A stretch of DNA of 64,000 bases from Oscillospiraceae bacterium (GCA_003538135.1 DPOR01000013.1:258118-322117), one strand, 5' to 3'; counted from the stretch's first letter, positions 17,462 to 26,348 are shown. Numbers and translations are program-made. The notes: a model not told the origin generated them from the sequence alone.

Positions 17462-19081
17462 TTACGGCTGAACGGTTATGGGCTTATCCTCGCTCTCGTG
17501 CTCGATAGAGACGAAGTTATTGCGCGGCGCATATGCCCAGCGCATCTCGAAAGCTTTCACGCCGTCGAGCGGTATGTAGAGCTGATCGCGTCTGCCCCTG
17601 TATACCTTTGCAGGGAGCTTAAATTCTCCGCGGTCGGTTTGCGCCGTGTCGCTGTCAAGGGTAAATTCCGCGCTGTGCCCGTAGACCTCGAGATAGACCT
17701 TTCCGGGAGTTTTTCTAACTTCGCCGCCGATGAATCCGACGAGAACGGAGAGGGGAGCGAACCATATTCCGTCTTTTAATTCGCACGGAGTTGTGCATTG
17801 GCAGAGCCCGAGATCCATGCCCTTGAATTTCATTCGGGTGGTGTTATATATCGGGGCGAGCGCAGGCGGGTCGATTGAGTCGGTTCCTTTATCTATCACG
17901 CAGCGGTCGGCTATGCGCCCGTCATTCAGATGCGCCGTCAGTGTTATCTTCGCCCCGTCAACCTCGACGACAACGACCATCGAGACCGGCTCTTCCTGAG
18001 AATAGAAGGCGCTGTGCCACACCTTGGGGACGGCGCGCGTTCCGGGCGGGTTCATATCCGAGTTGCCGAGCATATAGTGTACGGTGCCCTGCGACGGTCT
18101 GTCGAAAATTTCCTCGTTTCTGACGGGGAAGCTTCTCGAAAAATTGTGCTCGTGACCCGAAAACAGGATGTCAAGCTTCTCCATTCCCTCGCGCATGGCG
18201 GGATATGCATCGTAATTCTGGCAGTCGGAGCCGGAATAGCATATCGGGAAATGATACGAGCCTATTTTCCACTGCTTTTTGGTGGAGTCAAGGTCTTTTA
18301 TCAGCCATTCGTTGACTTCTTCGGGCCCGTTTATTCCTATTACCGCGAAGTGTACGTTGCCGTAGTCAAAGGTGTAGTTTTCGGTTTTCCAGTTTTCAGG
18401 GCCGTTATCGGGATAGGAGCCCTTGAATTGCTTGCCGAAAAATTCGGCAGGCTCGGCATAATATCTGCCTATGGCGTTTTTATAATCTTTAAAGCCGCGG
18501 TTGTCATGGTTGCCGAGCGTCATCATAAATGGAATGTGCTCCGATATTCCTACAAGTCCGCTGAACGCGCCGTTCCACTGAACCTCATGCTGACCGCAGT
18601 CCGTATTGTCTCCGCCGGTCAGGATAAAGCGGGTGTCGGGGTTCTTTTCGAGCATCTCCTTGACGAAGCTGTTGAAATGGGAGTAGTCGGGGCAATCGAA
18701 AGGCTCGCCCTTCTGCTGATCGGAGACGCAGAGAAATTTGAATTTAGTGAGATTTTCGGGTGCGGTCGAGAAAAAGAATTCCTTGCTTCTGTGTTCTCCG
18801 TCTCCACAGGTGTAGAAATATTTCGTGTCCGGCTTCAGCCCCGTAAGGTCTGCCCAGAACATATTGCTTATGTCGATATCGCTCTTGAAAACATCCGTTG
18901 CCGCATCGACGCGCATAGCTTCACTGCTGCCGTCCTCGCGGCAGAGAACATACCCCTCCTTGATATCCGTGCAGGTTCGCCATGTGACGGTCATGGAGGT
19001 TGCGGCATCGCCCTTGATGCTGAGCATTATGTGATCCGGCTGTTCCGCAGAGCCTCTCACAGGTTTTACCGATTGACTCAT
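17462..19081 (-). CDS. Purple acid phosphatase-like metallophosphoesterase, no signal peptide
   Basis: A 539-residue protein with three parts: a fibronectin-like purple acid phosphatase N domain (about residues 15-110), a calcineurin-type metallophosphoesterase core with GGDN, GNHDNRG and FSGHEHNFSR metal motifs (about 115-380), and a C-terminal domain similar to copper-amine-oxidase stalk domains (WFAPLSVLVGFIGGEV and LYIPLDGVKAF). The last of these is usually found in secreted cell-wall proteins, yet the N terminus MSQSVKPVRGS has no signal peptide, so the enzyme appears to stay in the cytosol or the leader is unusual. Ribosome site GAGGG precedes the ATG. Substrate unknown; a phosphomonoesterase or phosphodiesterase role is likely. 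Confidence 0.82.
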   Translation of the reverse strand: MSQSVKPVRGSAEQPDHIMLSIKGDAATSMTVTWRTCTDIKEGYVLCREDGSSEAMRVDAATDVFKSDIDISNMFWADLTGLKPDTKYFYTCGDGEHRSKEFFFSTAPENLTKFKFLCVSDQQKGEPFDCPDYSHFNSFVKEMLEKNPDTRFILTGGDNTDCGQHEVQWNGAFSGLVGISEHIPFMMTLGNHDNRGFKDYKNAIGRYYAEPAEFFGKQFKGSYPDNGPENWKTENYTFDYGNVHFAVIGINGPEEVNEWLIKDLDSTKKQWKIGSYHFPICYSGSDCQNYDAYPAMREGMEKLDILFSGHEHNFSRSFPVRNEEIFDRPSQGTVHYMLGNSDMNPPGTRAVPKVWHSAFYSQEEPVSMVVVVEVDGAKITLTAHLNDGRIADRCVIDKGTDSIDPPALAPIYNTTRMKFKGMDLGLCQCTTPCELKDGIWFAPLSVLVGFIGGEVRKTPGKVYLEVYGHSAEFTLDSDTAQTDRGEFKLPAKVYRGRRDQLYIPLDGVKAFEMRWAYAPRNNFVSIEHESEDKPITVQP

Positions 19082-19109
19082 TTTAATCCCTCATTTTAAA
19101 ATATAATAT

Positions 19110-19139
19110 GACGCTGCAGTGCTTTGCAGCGTCTTTTTT
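19110..19139. terminator. Hairpin between the SEDS gene and the phosphoesterase gene
   Basis: GACGCTGC at 19110-19117 pairs with GCAGCGTC at 19126-19133 and is followed by six T on the plus strand. On the minus strand, the direction of the flanking genes, the tail is AT-rich but has a weaker T run, so it may act as a partial terminator of the SEDS gene transcript. Confidence 0.5.
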
Positions 19140-19156
19140 GATTTTTACGGTTTGCC

Positions 19157-20341
19157 TTAGTTGAAAGGCGTGCTTATCCTGTTATATCTGAAATTCGTGA
19201 CCTCGCCGCGCTGACTGCATCTGTAAATACTCATAACGAGTCCTATTGCAATATATATGCAGAGGTTTGATGAGCCGCCGGAGCTGAAGAAGGGAAGTGT
19301 TATACCGATGCAGGGGAGGAGCTTTAAGCACATTCCGATATTCATGATAGCCTGAGAGCCTATCATAACGGCTGTACCGTAGCAGATGAGTGAGCCCATA
19401 TTAGTATTGGCTTTTTTTCCGACCAGCACTATACTGACGATTATCAGCGCAATGAGCGCAAGTGCCGCAAACGCGCCGACAAACCCGAGCTCTTCGCCGA
19501 TAACGGAGAATATCATATCACTGTCGTTGACGGGAACGGAGTGCGATTGGGTATATGCGCCCTTGAGGAAACCGCGCCCCAAGAATCGGCCGCTGCCTAT
19601 GGCATTGACGCTCTGCTGCTGCTGGAAGATATATTTCTTGTACAGTGCGGTATCGAGCTTGTTCGGGGCATATACGGCGAGAATACGGCCTTTTTGGAAG
19701 TCGCTGAAGAACGCGAACCAAAGGATGGGCACGGCCGCGACTATCATTGCGCCGGCAGCGGCAAAATATCTTGCCGCAAGACCCGATGCGAACATCATGC
19801 CGATAAATATTGAGACGAATACGAGCGCGGAGCCGAGATCGCCCGTCAGAATGACCAGCAGCGCCGGAACTCCGCCGTGAACGCAGAGAAGAAGAGCGTT
19901 TTTGAGCTTGTTTATATCCTCGCCGACATAGTCGAGGTGGACGGCGAAGGTTATTATAAACGCTATCTTGAAAAGCTCGGACGGCTGGAAATTGATTACC
20001 TTGAAGTCGAACCAGGTTCTTGCGTCCGGTCTGTCCTCCGTTCCGCTGCCGAACGGGAACAGCAGAAGCATCATCAGCAGACACACTCCGCCTATTATCA
20101 TCCAAAAGCGGAGAACTATTTCGTAGTCAATGAAAGATATGACGATACACATCGCCGCGCCGACAAGCACGGCAAGCAGCATGACAAGTGCGGTACGGCT
20201 GATAATGCCGCCGTCCTCAAGGCTGCTGTAGGTGGCGCTGTAAACCATAAGAATGCCGAACAGCGAAGTCAGCAGACAGAGCAGCAGAAGCGGCTTGTCC
20301 GTAGTTTTAAATCCTCTTTTGATTGACTGAAGTATGTTCAT
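19157..20341 (-). CDS. rodA: SEDS-family peptidoglycan polymerase (RodA/FtsW/SpoVE)
   Basis: A 394-residue membrane protein with about ten helices. SEDS proteins polymerise glycan strands from lipid II with a partner class B PBP. The N terminus DKPLLLLCLLTSLFGILMVYSAT, the motif with SDMIFSVIGEELGFVGA and the C-terminal GITLPFFSSGGSS are family hallmarks. The N-terminal sequence leans to RodA, but FtsW or SpoVE cannot be excluded by eye. No PBP gene is adjacent. Ribosome site AAAGGAG is present and a good promoter lies upstream on the minus strand. Confidence 0.88.
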   Translation of the reverse strand: MNILQSIKRGFKTTDKPLLLLCLLTSLFGILMVYSATYSSLEDGGIISRTALVMLLAVLVGAAMCIVISFIDYEIVLRFWMIIGGVCLLMMLLLFPFGSGTEDRPDARTWFDFKVINFQPSELFKIAFIITFAVHLDYVGEDINKLKNALLLCVHGGVPALLVILTGDLGSALVFVSIFIGMMFASGLAARYFAAAGAMIVAAVPILWFAFFSDFQKGRILAVYAPNKLDTALYKKYIFQQQQSVNAIGSGRFLGRGFLKGAYTQSHSVPVNDSDMIFSVIGEELGFVGAFAALALIALIIVSIVLVGKKANTNMGSLICYGTAVMIGSQAIMNIGMCLKLLPCIGITLPFFSSGGSSNLCIYIAIGLVMSIYRCSQRGEVTNFRYNRISTPFN

Positions 20342-20368
20342 TGGAGGCTCCTTTAAAATTATACTGAT

Positions 20369-20397
20369 ATTATAAAGCGAATTTTAATCAAATTCAA
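20369..20397 (-). promoter_or_regulatory. Promoter of the SEDS gene
   Basis: On the minus strand TTGAAT (20392-20397) and TATAAT (20369-20374) are 17 bases apart, and the start codon is 28 bases downstream. The pair lies in the divergent region shared with tsaE. Confidence 0.65.
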
Positions 20398-20426
20398 GTA
20401 AAATACTTTTATATCTTCGATTTGTG

Positions 20427-20435
20427 TGCTATAAT
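20427..20435 (+). promoter_or_regulatory. Extended -10 promoter of tsaE
   Basis: TGCTATAAT at 20427-20435 is a perfect extended -10 element; the -35 position is weak. Its place shows that the possible start at 20424 is not used and that tsaE begins at ATG 20472. Confidence 0.55.
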
Positions 20436-20471
20436 TATTTGAATTTAAAGCAAGGCAGCGATATTTTTCAG

Positions 20472-20903
20472 ATGAAGACGGTTTTTCATTCTTATTCTTC
20501 AAAACAGACCGAGAAATTCGGAGCGGAGCTCGGCAGAAGTCTCAAGGCAGGCGATGTTGTGGCACTGTTCGGAGACTTGGGCGCGGGGAAAACGGCTCTT
20601 ACAAGAGGGCTCGCCCGCGGCATGGGCTTTGACGGCGAAGTCAGCAGCCCGACATTTGCGCTTGTACATGAGTATCCCGCCGACATACCGCTCTATCATT
20701 TCGATATGTACAGAATAAACACATGGGATGATTTGTATTCCACCGGATTTTTCGATTATCTCGATATGTGCGGGGTGCTCGTGATAGAGTGGAGCGAAAA
20801 TATCGAAAACTGCCTGCCGGAAAATTCGATAAGAGTTTCGATATCCAAGAATGATAACGAAAATGAACGCATAATTACTTTGGAGAGGGGGGGCAGACAG
20901 TGA
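20472..20903 (+). CDS. tsaE: tRNA t6A biosynthesis ATPase TsaE
   Basis: The ATPase of the TsaB-TsaD-TsaE complex that makes N6-threonylcarbamoyladenosine at position 37 of ANN-reading tRNAs. Walker A GDLGAGKT spans residues 34-41, and SSPTFALVHEY and the YHFDMYRI motif follow. The start ATG 20472 gives 143 residues, the usual size. Stop and the tsaB start overlap by four bases, so the two partners are coupled. TsaD and TsaC are not in the window. Confidence 0.94.
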   Translation: MKTVFHSYSSKQTEKFGAELGRSLKAGDVVALFGDLGAGKTALTRGLARGMGFDGEVSSPTFALVHEYPADIPLYHFDMYRINTWDDLYSTGFFDYLDMCGVLVIEWSENIENCLPENSIRVSISKNDNENERIITLERGGRQ

Positions 20904-21604
20904 AGATACTCGCGCTTGATTCGTCCGCAAAAACCGCAAGCGCCGCGATAACGGACGGAGAGCAGCTGATAAGCGAAGCATTTGTCAACGCCGGACTTAC
21001 TCACAGCGAGACGCTTCTTCCCATGGTCGAATCTGTCCTCGGTCTTGCGCGTCTCACCATGGCCGATATCGACGGCTGCGTCATAACCGACGGCCCCGGT
21101 TCGTTTACGGGGATAAGAATAGGCATAGCTGCCGTGAAGGGGCTTGCAATGCCCAATGAGACGAAGTGCTGCGGCGTTTCTACTCTCAAGGCGACGGCTT
21201 ATAATCTGCGCTATGATAACTGCATTGCCTGCTGCGCGATGGACGCGAGATGTTCGCAGGTCTATTCAGCAATATTCCGCTGTTTTGACGGAAAAGTCGA
21301 AAGATTGACCGAGGACGACGCGATTCCCGCATCAAAACTTCCGGAAATACTTGAAAAATATGCAAATGAGCGTATAATTTGTGTCGGAGACGGAGCGCAT
21401 ATAGCTTATCAGGCTGTTAAAGACAGTTTTAAGAGCGTTAGCCTCGCGCAGGACAGCAGACGCTTCCAGCGCGCTTACGGCGCCGCCTGCGCCGCCGTGT
21501 GCGAGAATATGGACTTTCTTCCTCCGGCTCAGCTTTTGCCCGTATATCTGAGACCTTCGCAGGCGGAGCGCGAGCTCAGTCTCAAAAAGGCTCACGAGAA
21601 ATAA
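20900..21604 (+). CDS. tsaB: tRNA t6A biosynthesis protein TsaB
   Basis: An ASKHA-fold pseudo-enzyme that partners TsaD. The start MKILALDSSAKTASAAI and the motif TDGPGSFTGIRIGIAAVKGL are diagnostic. The length of 234 residues is normal and there is no RimI fusion. It starts at GTG behind GAGAGGGGGG and overlaps tsaE by four bases; rpiB follows after 19 bases. Confidence 0.95.
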   Translation: MKILALDSSAKTASAAITDGEQLISEAFVNAGLTHSETLLPMVESVLGLARLTMADIDGCVITDGPGSFTGIRIGIAAVKGLAMPNETKCCGVSTLKATAYNLRYDNCIACCAMDARCSQVYSAIFRCFDGKVERLTEDDAIPASKLPEILEKYANERIICVGDGAHIAYQAVKDSFKSVSLAQDSRRFQRAYGAACAAVCENMDFLPPAQLLPVYLRPSQAERELSLKKAHEK

Positions 21605-21623
21605 ATCAAAAGGAGAAATTACC

Positions 21624-22076
21624 ATGATAGCTCTTGCTGCTGACCACGCAGGATATCCTCTTAAGGAGGAGATCAAAAAACATCTTTTGGAGAGAGGCTT
21701 CGATGTCAAAGACTTCGGAACTGACAGCGACAAGTCCGTTGACTACGCCGTTTTTGCAAAAATAGCGGGCGAGGCGGTCGCTTCGGGCGAGTGCCGCCTC
21801 GGTATTTTCTGCTGCGGCACAGGCGTAGGTATCTCGATGGCCGCCAACAAGGTCAGGGGCATCAGAGCCGCAAACTGCGCAGATACTTTTTCCGCACGCA
21901 TGACAAGACTCCATAACGACGCAAATGTCCTTTGCCTTGGCAGCAGAGTTATAGGCGCAGGTCTTGCGCTTGATATGGTCGATCTCTTTGTTGACACGCC
22001 TTTCAGCGGCGAGGAGAGACACCAGAGAAGAATAGATCAGGTCATGGCGATAGAGGACGAAAAGTTCTCGAAATAA
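21624..22076 (+). CDS. rpiB: Ribose-5-phosphate isomerase B
   Basis: Interconverts ribose 5-phosphate and ribulose 5-phosphate in the pentose phosphate pathway. The RpiB N-terminal motif [12 protein letters not shown] (Asp7, His8) and the active-site loop [21 protein letters not shown] with the catalytic cysteine at 64 are intact. Length of 150 residues is typical. It is in line with tsaEB and 48 bases before upp, a common rpiB-upp pairing in Firmicutes that supplies PRPP precursors and uses PRPP. Confidence 0.96.
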   Translation: MIALAADHAGYPLKEEIKKHLLERGFDVKDFGTDSDKSVDYAVFAKIAGEAVASGECRLGIFCCGTGVGISMAANKVRGIRAANCADTFSARMTRLHNDANVLCLGSRVIGAGLALDMVDLFVDTPFSGEERHQRRIDQVMAIEDEKFSK

Positions 22077-22123
22077 AGCAGTCAAAATTTTTAAATTTTA
22101 TAATATCCGAAGGAGTTCAAAAC

Positions 22124-22753
22124 ATGGCAAACATAACAATAACAAATCATCCGCTTATCCAGCATAAGCTGTCCATCCTCAGAGACAAGCACACTGCTTC
22201 CAAAGAGTTCCGTACTCTCGTAGGCGAGATAGCGATGCTCATGTGCTATGAGGCAACAAGAGATCTTCCGCTCAAGGATGTTGAAATTGAGACTCCCGTT
22301 TCCGGAATGACCACTAAGGCTCTTGCGGGCAAGAAGCTCGCCTTTGTTCCGATTCTCAGAGCCGGACTCGGCATGGTTGACGGCGTTCTGACTCTCGTTC
22401 CCTCCGCCAGAGTCGGTCACATCGGCCTTTACCGCGATCCCGAAACTCTGCAGCCTGTTGAGTATTACTGCAAGCTGCCCAGCGATATCGGCGAGCGCGA
22501 TGTTATTGTTCTCGATCCCATGCTTGCTACCGGCGGCTCGGCTATAGACGCCATTTCTCAGATAAAGAAGAGAAACCCCAGATCGATAAAGTTCATGTGC
22601 ATTATTGCGGCTCCCGAGGGACTTGACGCTCTGAGCAAGGCTCATCCCGACGTTGATATCTTTGCCGCCGCAAAGGACGAGAAGCTCAACGATCACGGCT
22701 ATATCGTTCCCGGTCTCGGCGACGCGGGCGACAGAATCTTTGGCACAAAATAA
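22124..22753 (+). CDS. upp: Uracil phosphoribosyltransferase
   Basis: Salvages uracil to UMP with PRPP. The PRPP loop is recognisable as [14 protein letters not shown], and the N-terminal [14 protein letters not shown] and C-terminal [16 protein letters not shown] segments are family signatures, the last holding the uracil-binding loop. Length of 209 residues is standard. A ribosome site GAAGGAG precedes the ATG. Confidence 0.96.
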   Translation: MANITITNHPLIQHKLSILRDKHTASKEFRTLVGEIAMLMCYEATRDLPLKDVEIETPVSGMTTKALAGKKLAFVPILRAGLGMVDGVLTLVPSARVGHIGLYRDPETLQPVEYYCKLPSDIGERDVIVLDPMLATGGSAIDAISQIKKRNPRSIKFMCIIAAPEGLDALSKAHPDVDIFAAAKDEKLNDHGYIVPGLGDAGDRIFGTK

Positions 22754-22759
22754 TTGCAC

Positions 22760-22788
22760 TTGAAATACCCGTGCCGTTATGCTATAAT
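22760..22788 (+). promoter_or_regulatory. Promoter of the SCIFF peptide gene
   Basis: TTGAAA at 22760-22765, a 17-base spacer and TATAAT at 22783-22788 preceded by TG (extended -10) make a near-consensus vegetative promoter seven bases after the upp stop. It implies strong, separate expression of the SCIFF precursor. Confidence 0.8.
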
Positions 22789-22817
22789 TATTACAGAAAA
22801 TTGTGGAGGTGTATATC

Positions 22818-22955
22818 ATGAAACACATCAAGACCATCAACGCTTCGAATCTCAAGGAGAGCGCTGCTAAGGGCGGCTGCGGCGAGTGCCAGGCTTCCTG
22901 CCAGTCAGCTTGCAAGACTTCCTGCACCGTCGCTAACCAGAAGTGCGAGAAGTAA
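22818..22955 (+). CDS. scfA: SCIFF ribosomally made peptide precursor
   Basis: A 45-residue peptide with six cysteines at positions 21, 24, 28, 32, 36 and 43: the 'six cysteines in forty-five' precursor found across Clostridia. The leader begins MKHIKTINASNLK, and the core follows the family pattern CGECQASCQSACKTSC. The maturase encoded next forms thioether (sactionine) links from cysteine sulfur to alpha carbons of core residues. The biological role of the mature product is not known. A strong ribosome site GGAGGTG and near-consensus promoter precede it. It is too short for many gene finders. Confidence 0.95.
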   Translation: MKHIKTINASNLKESAAKGGCGECQASCQSACKTSCTVANQKCEK

Positions 22956-22972
22956 TCTGATTTGAACGTAAA

Positions 22973-23001
22973 TTAGGGGCAGGCTTTGCGCCTGTCCCTA
23001 A
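22973..23001 (+). terminator. Hairpin between SCIFF precursor and maturase
   Basis: An 11-base stem (TTAGGGGCAGG with CCTGTCCCTAA, one G-U pair) and a 7-base loop lie 17 bases after the peptide stop, but no long T run follows. It may act as a partial terminator or RNA stabiliser that keeps peptide mRNA in excess over the enzyme mRNA. Confidence 0.6.
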
Positions 23002-23072
23002 AATTCTGTCTAAAACATTTTGCTGCGAAAAACCGCGGCTAAAAGGAGCGAAAGCGGGGAGACCCGGCATAT

Positions 23073-24437
23073 ATGATACATAAATATTTTCTCAACGGCT
23101 ATTATATAGTCATTGATACGAACAGCGGAGCCGTTCATATTGTGGATGAGCTCGCATACAGAATCCTCGATTTCTTTACGGAAAAGCTTACAGGCGAGTG
23201 TCCCGACGAAGTTATCGTTACTCTTGAAAACGAAGGCTTTGACAGGCAGGATATCATCGATACCTATGCCGAGCTCAAGGCTCTGTGCGACGATGATGCG
23301 CTTTTCTCCGAGGACACCTACAGACCCTTTGCGGATATGCTCACCGAAGCGCCGATAAAGTCGATGTGCCTAAATATAGCGCACGACTGCAATCTCCGCT
23401 GCGAGTATTGCTTTGCCGCGCAGGGCGATTTCGGTCACGGCAGAAAGCTCATGCCTTTTGAAGTCGGCAAGGCGGCTATAGATTTCCTTATCAAGCACTC
23501 CGCCAACAGGCATAACTTAGAGCTTGACTTCTTCGGCGGCGAGCCGCTGATGAATTTTGACGTTGTGAAGCAGGTAGTCGAGTATGCAAGGTCTGTTGAG
23601 AAGGAGCATAATAAGAACTTCCGCTTCACCATAACCACGAACGGTGTTCTGCTCGATGACGACAGCATTGATTTTATAAACCGTGAGATGTCAAACGTCG
23701 TTCTTTCGCTTGACGGCAGAAAAGAAGTAAACGACCGCCTGCGCCCGACAGTCAACAAGAAGGGCAGCTACGACATAATCGTTCCAAAGTACCAAAAGCT
23801 CGTCGAGGCGAGAGGGGATAAGGAATACTATGTCCGCGGCACGTTTACAAAATATAACCTCGATTTCGCCGATGATGTTATGCATCTCAACGAGCTCGGC
23901 TTCGACCAGATTTCCGTTGAGCCGGTCGTGACCGACCCGGAGCTTCCGTATGCTCTGACGGAAAAAGATCTTCCGGCAATCGCAGAGGAATATGAGAAGC
24001 TTTCTAAGCTGCTTATTGAGAGAAAGAAGAACGGAACAGGCTTCAACTTCTTCCACTTTATGATAGACCTCGACCAGGGTCCGTGCGCAATAAAGAGACT
24101 GCGCGGATGCAGCTGCGGCAACGAATATGTGGCTGTAACTCCGGAAGGCGATATCTATCCGTGCCATCAGTTTGTCGGAATGGACGAGTGGAAGATGGGC
24201 AGCGTGCTCGATGACTCCGTGAATATCGAAATGAAAAAGATGTTCTCAAAAGCAAATATATATTCCAAAGAAGAGTGTGCGGATTGCTGGGCGAAGTTCT
24301 ACTGCAGCGGCGGCTGCAACGCAAACAATATGCAGTACAATAACACTATCTTCAAACCGCACAAGCTCTCGTGCGCTCTTGAGCAGAAGAGACTGGAATG
24401 TGCGATAATGATAAAGGCCGCTCTTGCGGACGAATAA
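23073..24437 (+). CDS. scfB: Radical SAM SCIFF peptide maturase
   Basis: A radical SAM/SPASM enzyme of 454 residues that installs thioether cross-links in the SCIFF peptide. The N-terminal 90 residues resemble the peptide-recognition (RRE-like) part of such maturases. The SAM cluster is bound by Cys106, Cys110 and Cys113 (CNLRCEYC), FFGGEPLMNFD follows, and the C-terminal SPASM region has cysteines in GCSCG, YPCHQF, CADCWAKFYCSGGC and LSC for auxiliary iron-sulfur clusters. It is the only gene between the precursor and a terminator, the standard two-gene SCIFF layout. Confidence 0.95.
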   Translation: MIHKYFLNGYYIVIDTNSGAVHIVDELAYRILDFFTEKLTGECPDEVIVTLENEGFDRQDIIDTYAELKALCDDDALFSEDTYRPFADMLTEAPIKSMCLNIAHDCNLRCEYCFAAQGDFGHGRKLMPFEVGKAAIDFLIKHSANRHNLELDFFGGEPLMNFDVVKQVVEYARSVEKEHNKNFRFTITTNGVLLDDDSIDFINREMSNVVLSLDGRKEVNDRLRPTVNKKGSYDIIVPKYQKLVEARGDKEYYVRGTFTKYNLDFADDVMHLNELGFDQISVEPVVTDPELPYALTEKDLPAIAEEYEKLSKLLIERKKNGTGFNFFHFMIDLDQGPCAIKRLRGCSCGNEYVAVTPEGDIYPCHQFVGMDEWKMGSVLDDSVNIEMKKMFSKANIYSKEECADCWAKFYCSGGCNANNMQYNNTIFKPHKLSCALEQKRLECAIMIKAALADE

Positions 24438-24440
24438 AAA

Positions 24441-24480
24441 ATACAGCTCGGGATAAACAGTCCCGGGCTGTATCGGTTTT
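24441..24480 (+). terminator. Terminator of the SCIFF operon
   Basis: A 13-base stem ATACAGCTCGGGA / TCCCGGGCTGTAT (24441-24453 with 24461-24473, one G-U pair) followed by CGGTTTT. Confidence 0.8.
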
Positions 24481-24487
24481 ATGCGTG

Positions 24488-24516
24488 AAAAATCCCCCGG
24501 AAAAGTCCCGGGGGAT
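24488..24516 (-). terminator. Terminator of the PPIase gene (minus strand)
   Basis: ATCCCCCGG (24492-24500) pairs with CCGGGGGAT (24508-24516); read on the minus strand the stem is followed by five T. It ends the minus-strand gene that stops at 24533 and faces the SCIFF terminator. Confidence 0.85.
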
Positions 24517-24532
24517 GATTTCTGTAGCGTTA

Positions 24533-26224
24533 TTAGCTCCTCGTCTTTGTGCTGTTGCTCATTGCGAGCCTCTGCTTGAAGGTCTTGAGGAAGTCCTTGA
24601 CTGCCTTATCGATCTTCTTGTCCTTCTTGTTGAGCTTGTACTCGTCGGAGCCTTCAAGCTCGTCAAGCTGCTTCTCAAAGTCCTCGCTGGCCTTTGCGGA
24701 GCGAATGGCGCTCTTCCAAGCGTAGTCACTGCCCGAATAGTACATGATGTGGTAGCCGTACTCGGACTCGACAATGCCGGTGTCGCCGACCTTTCTGCTG
24801 CTGTCGGTAGCCCAGTTGCGGAAGGACTCAACGTAGTTGGCGCTTGAAGTGATGCCGCTTATAAGTCCGCCGTCAGCGGCGCTTCCGGTATCCTTGGACT
24901 TCTCTTTTGCGAGAGCAGCGAAGGAATCTTCGGTCTTAGCTCCGCTCTGCCACTCCTTGTAGATCTTGTCGGCGGAAGCCTTTGCGGCCTTCTTCTGCTC
25001 GTCGGTTGCCTCGGAGGACGAGCTTGCATTGTCGGTGAACGAGATGAGAATATGTCTTACATTCGAGGCCATGGGAGCGTAGCTGCCCTTGTTGATATAG
25101 AGGATAACATATGAGCTCACGTTGCCGTCGCTACCGACTTCAAAGAGCTTGACATCTCCTGCTTTTCTCGCGCTGTCAAACGCCCACTTTGCGGCGTCCT
25201 CGGAGACATAGGAGGTGATGGTTGACTTTGCGGCCTCGTTGAGGGCGGTTGCGGACTCCGCGTCATAGTTTTCGGTGGAGCTGTTCTTTTTCTTTGCCTG
25301 CTCAAGGAAAGCCTTTTCGCTGGTGCAGGCGCTGAGAGCCTTTTCGGCTTCCTTCTTGACCTTCGCCGCGGTGGCCTTCTGGCGGGCGGCAAGCTGCTCC
25401 GAGGTCTCGCCGTCCTTTGCGGTGAGAGTCTCTACTGAGAACGAAAGGGTTCTTGCGTCAACTGCATTGTATGCGCTGTGATCCTTGTCATAGACAGCCT
25501 TTATGTCGGCGGCGCTGTAAGAATCGGTGAGCTTCTTTGAGGTGTCGCTCTGGTATCTGGAAACGATATTCTGCATCTCGAGCTGCTTGCGCAGGAACTT
25601 CTCGTTTATACCCTTGCCGTAGCTCGCCTTGAGGTAGGCGTTGAGAGAGTATTTGTTCTCTGCGGCGGTGTTTCTGAGCTCCTCGACCTGATCGTCAATT
25701 GACTTCTGCTCGTCGTCTGTGAGCTTGTAGCCTGCCTTGACAGCCTCGGCATAGAGGATCTTGTAGGTCTGGAGGGCGGAGATGGTCTCATTCTTGAGAT
25801 AATCGGAAAGAAGCATTTCTTTTCCGTCGGCATCGGTGCCGTAGTTCTGCTCATCCGGCGACTTTGTCGGGTCAATGCCGATGTTCATGCCGTACCTTGC
25901 GTACTGCTGAGCGTATGAGTAGATATTGTTGAGATACTGGCTGTAGTAATATGTAAACTCAACTTCCGAAACGCGGATATCGTCGCCCAAAGAGAACACG
26001 GTTGTATTCTTCTTGATAGCGGCCGTATCGTCGAGAACCTTCCAAACGATTCCGCCTGCAACTACGACGGCAAGAACGATAGCTACTACCATTTTGACTA
26101 TCTTTGCCGCTGCCTTGCTCTTCTCGCTCTTCTTCTGACTCTTTTTCGCAGACTGAGCGAGGCGGGCCTTTCTGTCGTCACGGTATGACTCGGCAGAAGT
26201 CCGCTGGGTGTCTTTGTTTGCCAT
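24533..26224 (-). CDS. Membrane-anchored peptidyl-prolyl isomerase (SurA/PrsA type)
   Basis: A 563-residue extracytoplasmic foldase. A basic cytosolic N terminus (residues 1-42) leads into one membrane helix (about 43-62); there is no lipobox, so unlike PrsA it is anchored by the helix. A SurA_N-like helical chaperone region covers about 75-330, and a PPIC-type (parvulin) rotamase domain runs from about 385 to 505, with VRHILISF at its start and EYGYHIMYY at its end. The long linkers are rich in Lys, Ala and Ser. It likely helps fold secreted proteins such as penicillin-binding proteins. The ribosome site AAAGGATG is a normal distance upstream. Confidence 0.88.
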   Translation of the reverse strand: MANKDTQRTSAESYRDDRKARLAQSAKKSQKKSEKSKAAAKIVKMVVAIVLAVVVAGGIVWKVLDDTAAIKKNTTVFSLGDDIRVSEVEFTYYYSQYLNNIYSYAQQYARYGMNIGIDPTKSPDEQNYGTDADGKEMLLSDYLKNETISALQTYKILYAEAVKAGYKLTDDEQKSIDDQVEELRNTAAENKYSLNAYLKASYGKGINEKFLRKQLEMQNIVSRYQSDTSKKLTDSYSAADIKAVYDKDHSAYNAVDARTLSFSVETLTAKDGETSEQLAARQKATAAKVKKEAEKALSACTSEKAFLEQAKKKNSSTENYDAESATALNEAAKSTITSYVSEDAAKWAFDSARKAGDVKLFEVGSDGNVSSYVILYINKGSYAPMASNVRHILISFTDNASSSSEATDEQKKAAKASADKIYKEWQSGAKTEDSFAALAKEKSKDTGSAADGGLISGITSSANYVESFRNWATDSSRKVGDTGIVESEYGYHIMYYSGSDYAWKSAIRSAKASEDFEKQLDELEGSDEYKLNKKDKKIDKAVKDFLKTFKQRLAMSNSTKTRS

Positions 26225-26282
26225 TCTTTTTCATCCTTTTCTTTGTTAAGGTTGATTTGACCTAACGGTCGATAACATTCTT

Positions 26283-26311
26283 ATTCTATACTATTTTATT
26301 AACTTTTACAA
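26283..26311 (-). promoter_or_regulatory. Promoter of the PPIase gene
   Basis: On the minus strand TTGTAA (26306-26311), a 17-base spacer and TAGAAT (26283-26288) lie about 60 bases before the start codon. Confidence 0.5.
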
Positions 26312-26348
26312 GTCGAATCTGCAAGTTTTATAATTAATTCACAATCGC

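Noticed and set aside
17930..19099. Long plus-strand frame of 389 codons
   Set aside because: It is antisense to the phosphoesterase gene, whose minus-strand product shows all metal-site motifs. The plus frame has no recognisable motif.
22099..22104. TATAAT box before upp
   Set aside because: The region 17 bases upstream has no -35 similarity and lies at the end of rpiB; the AT-rich stretch probably gives the match by chance.
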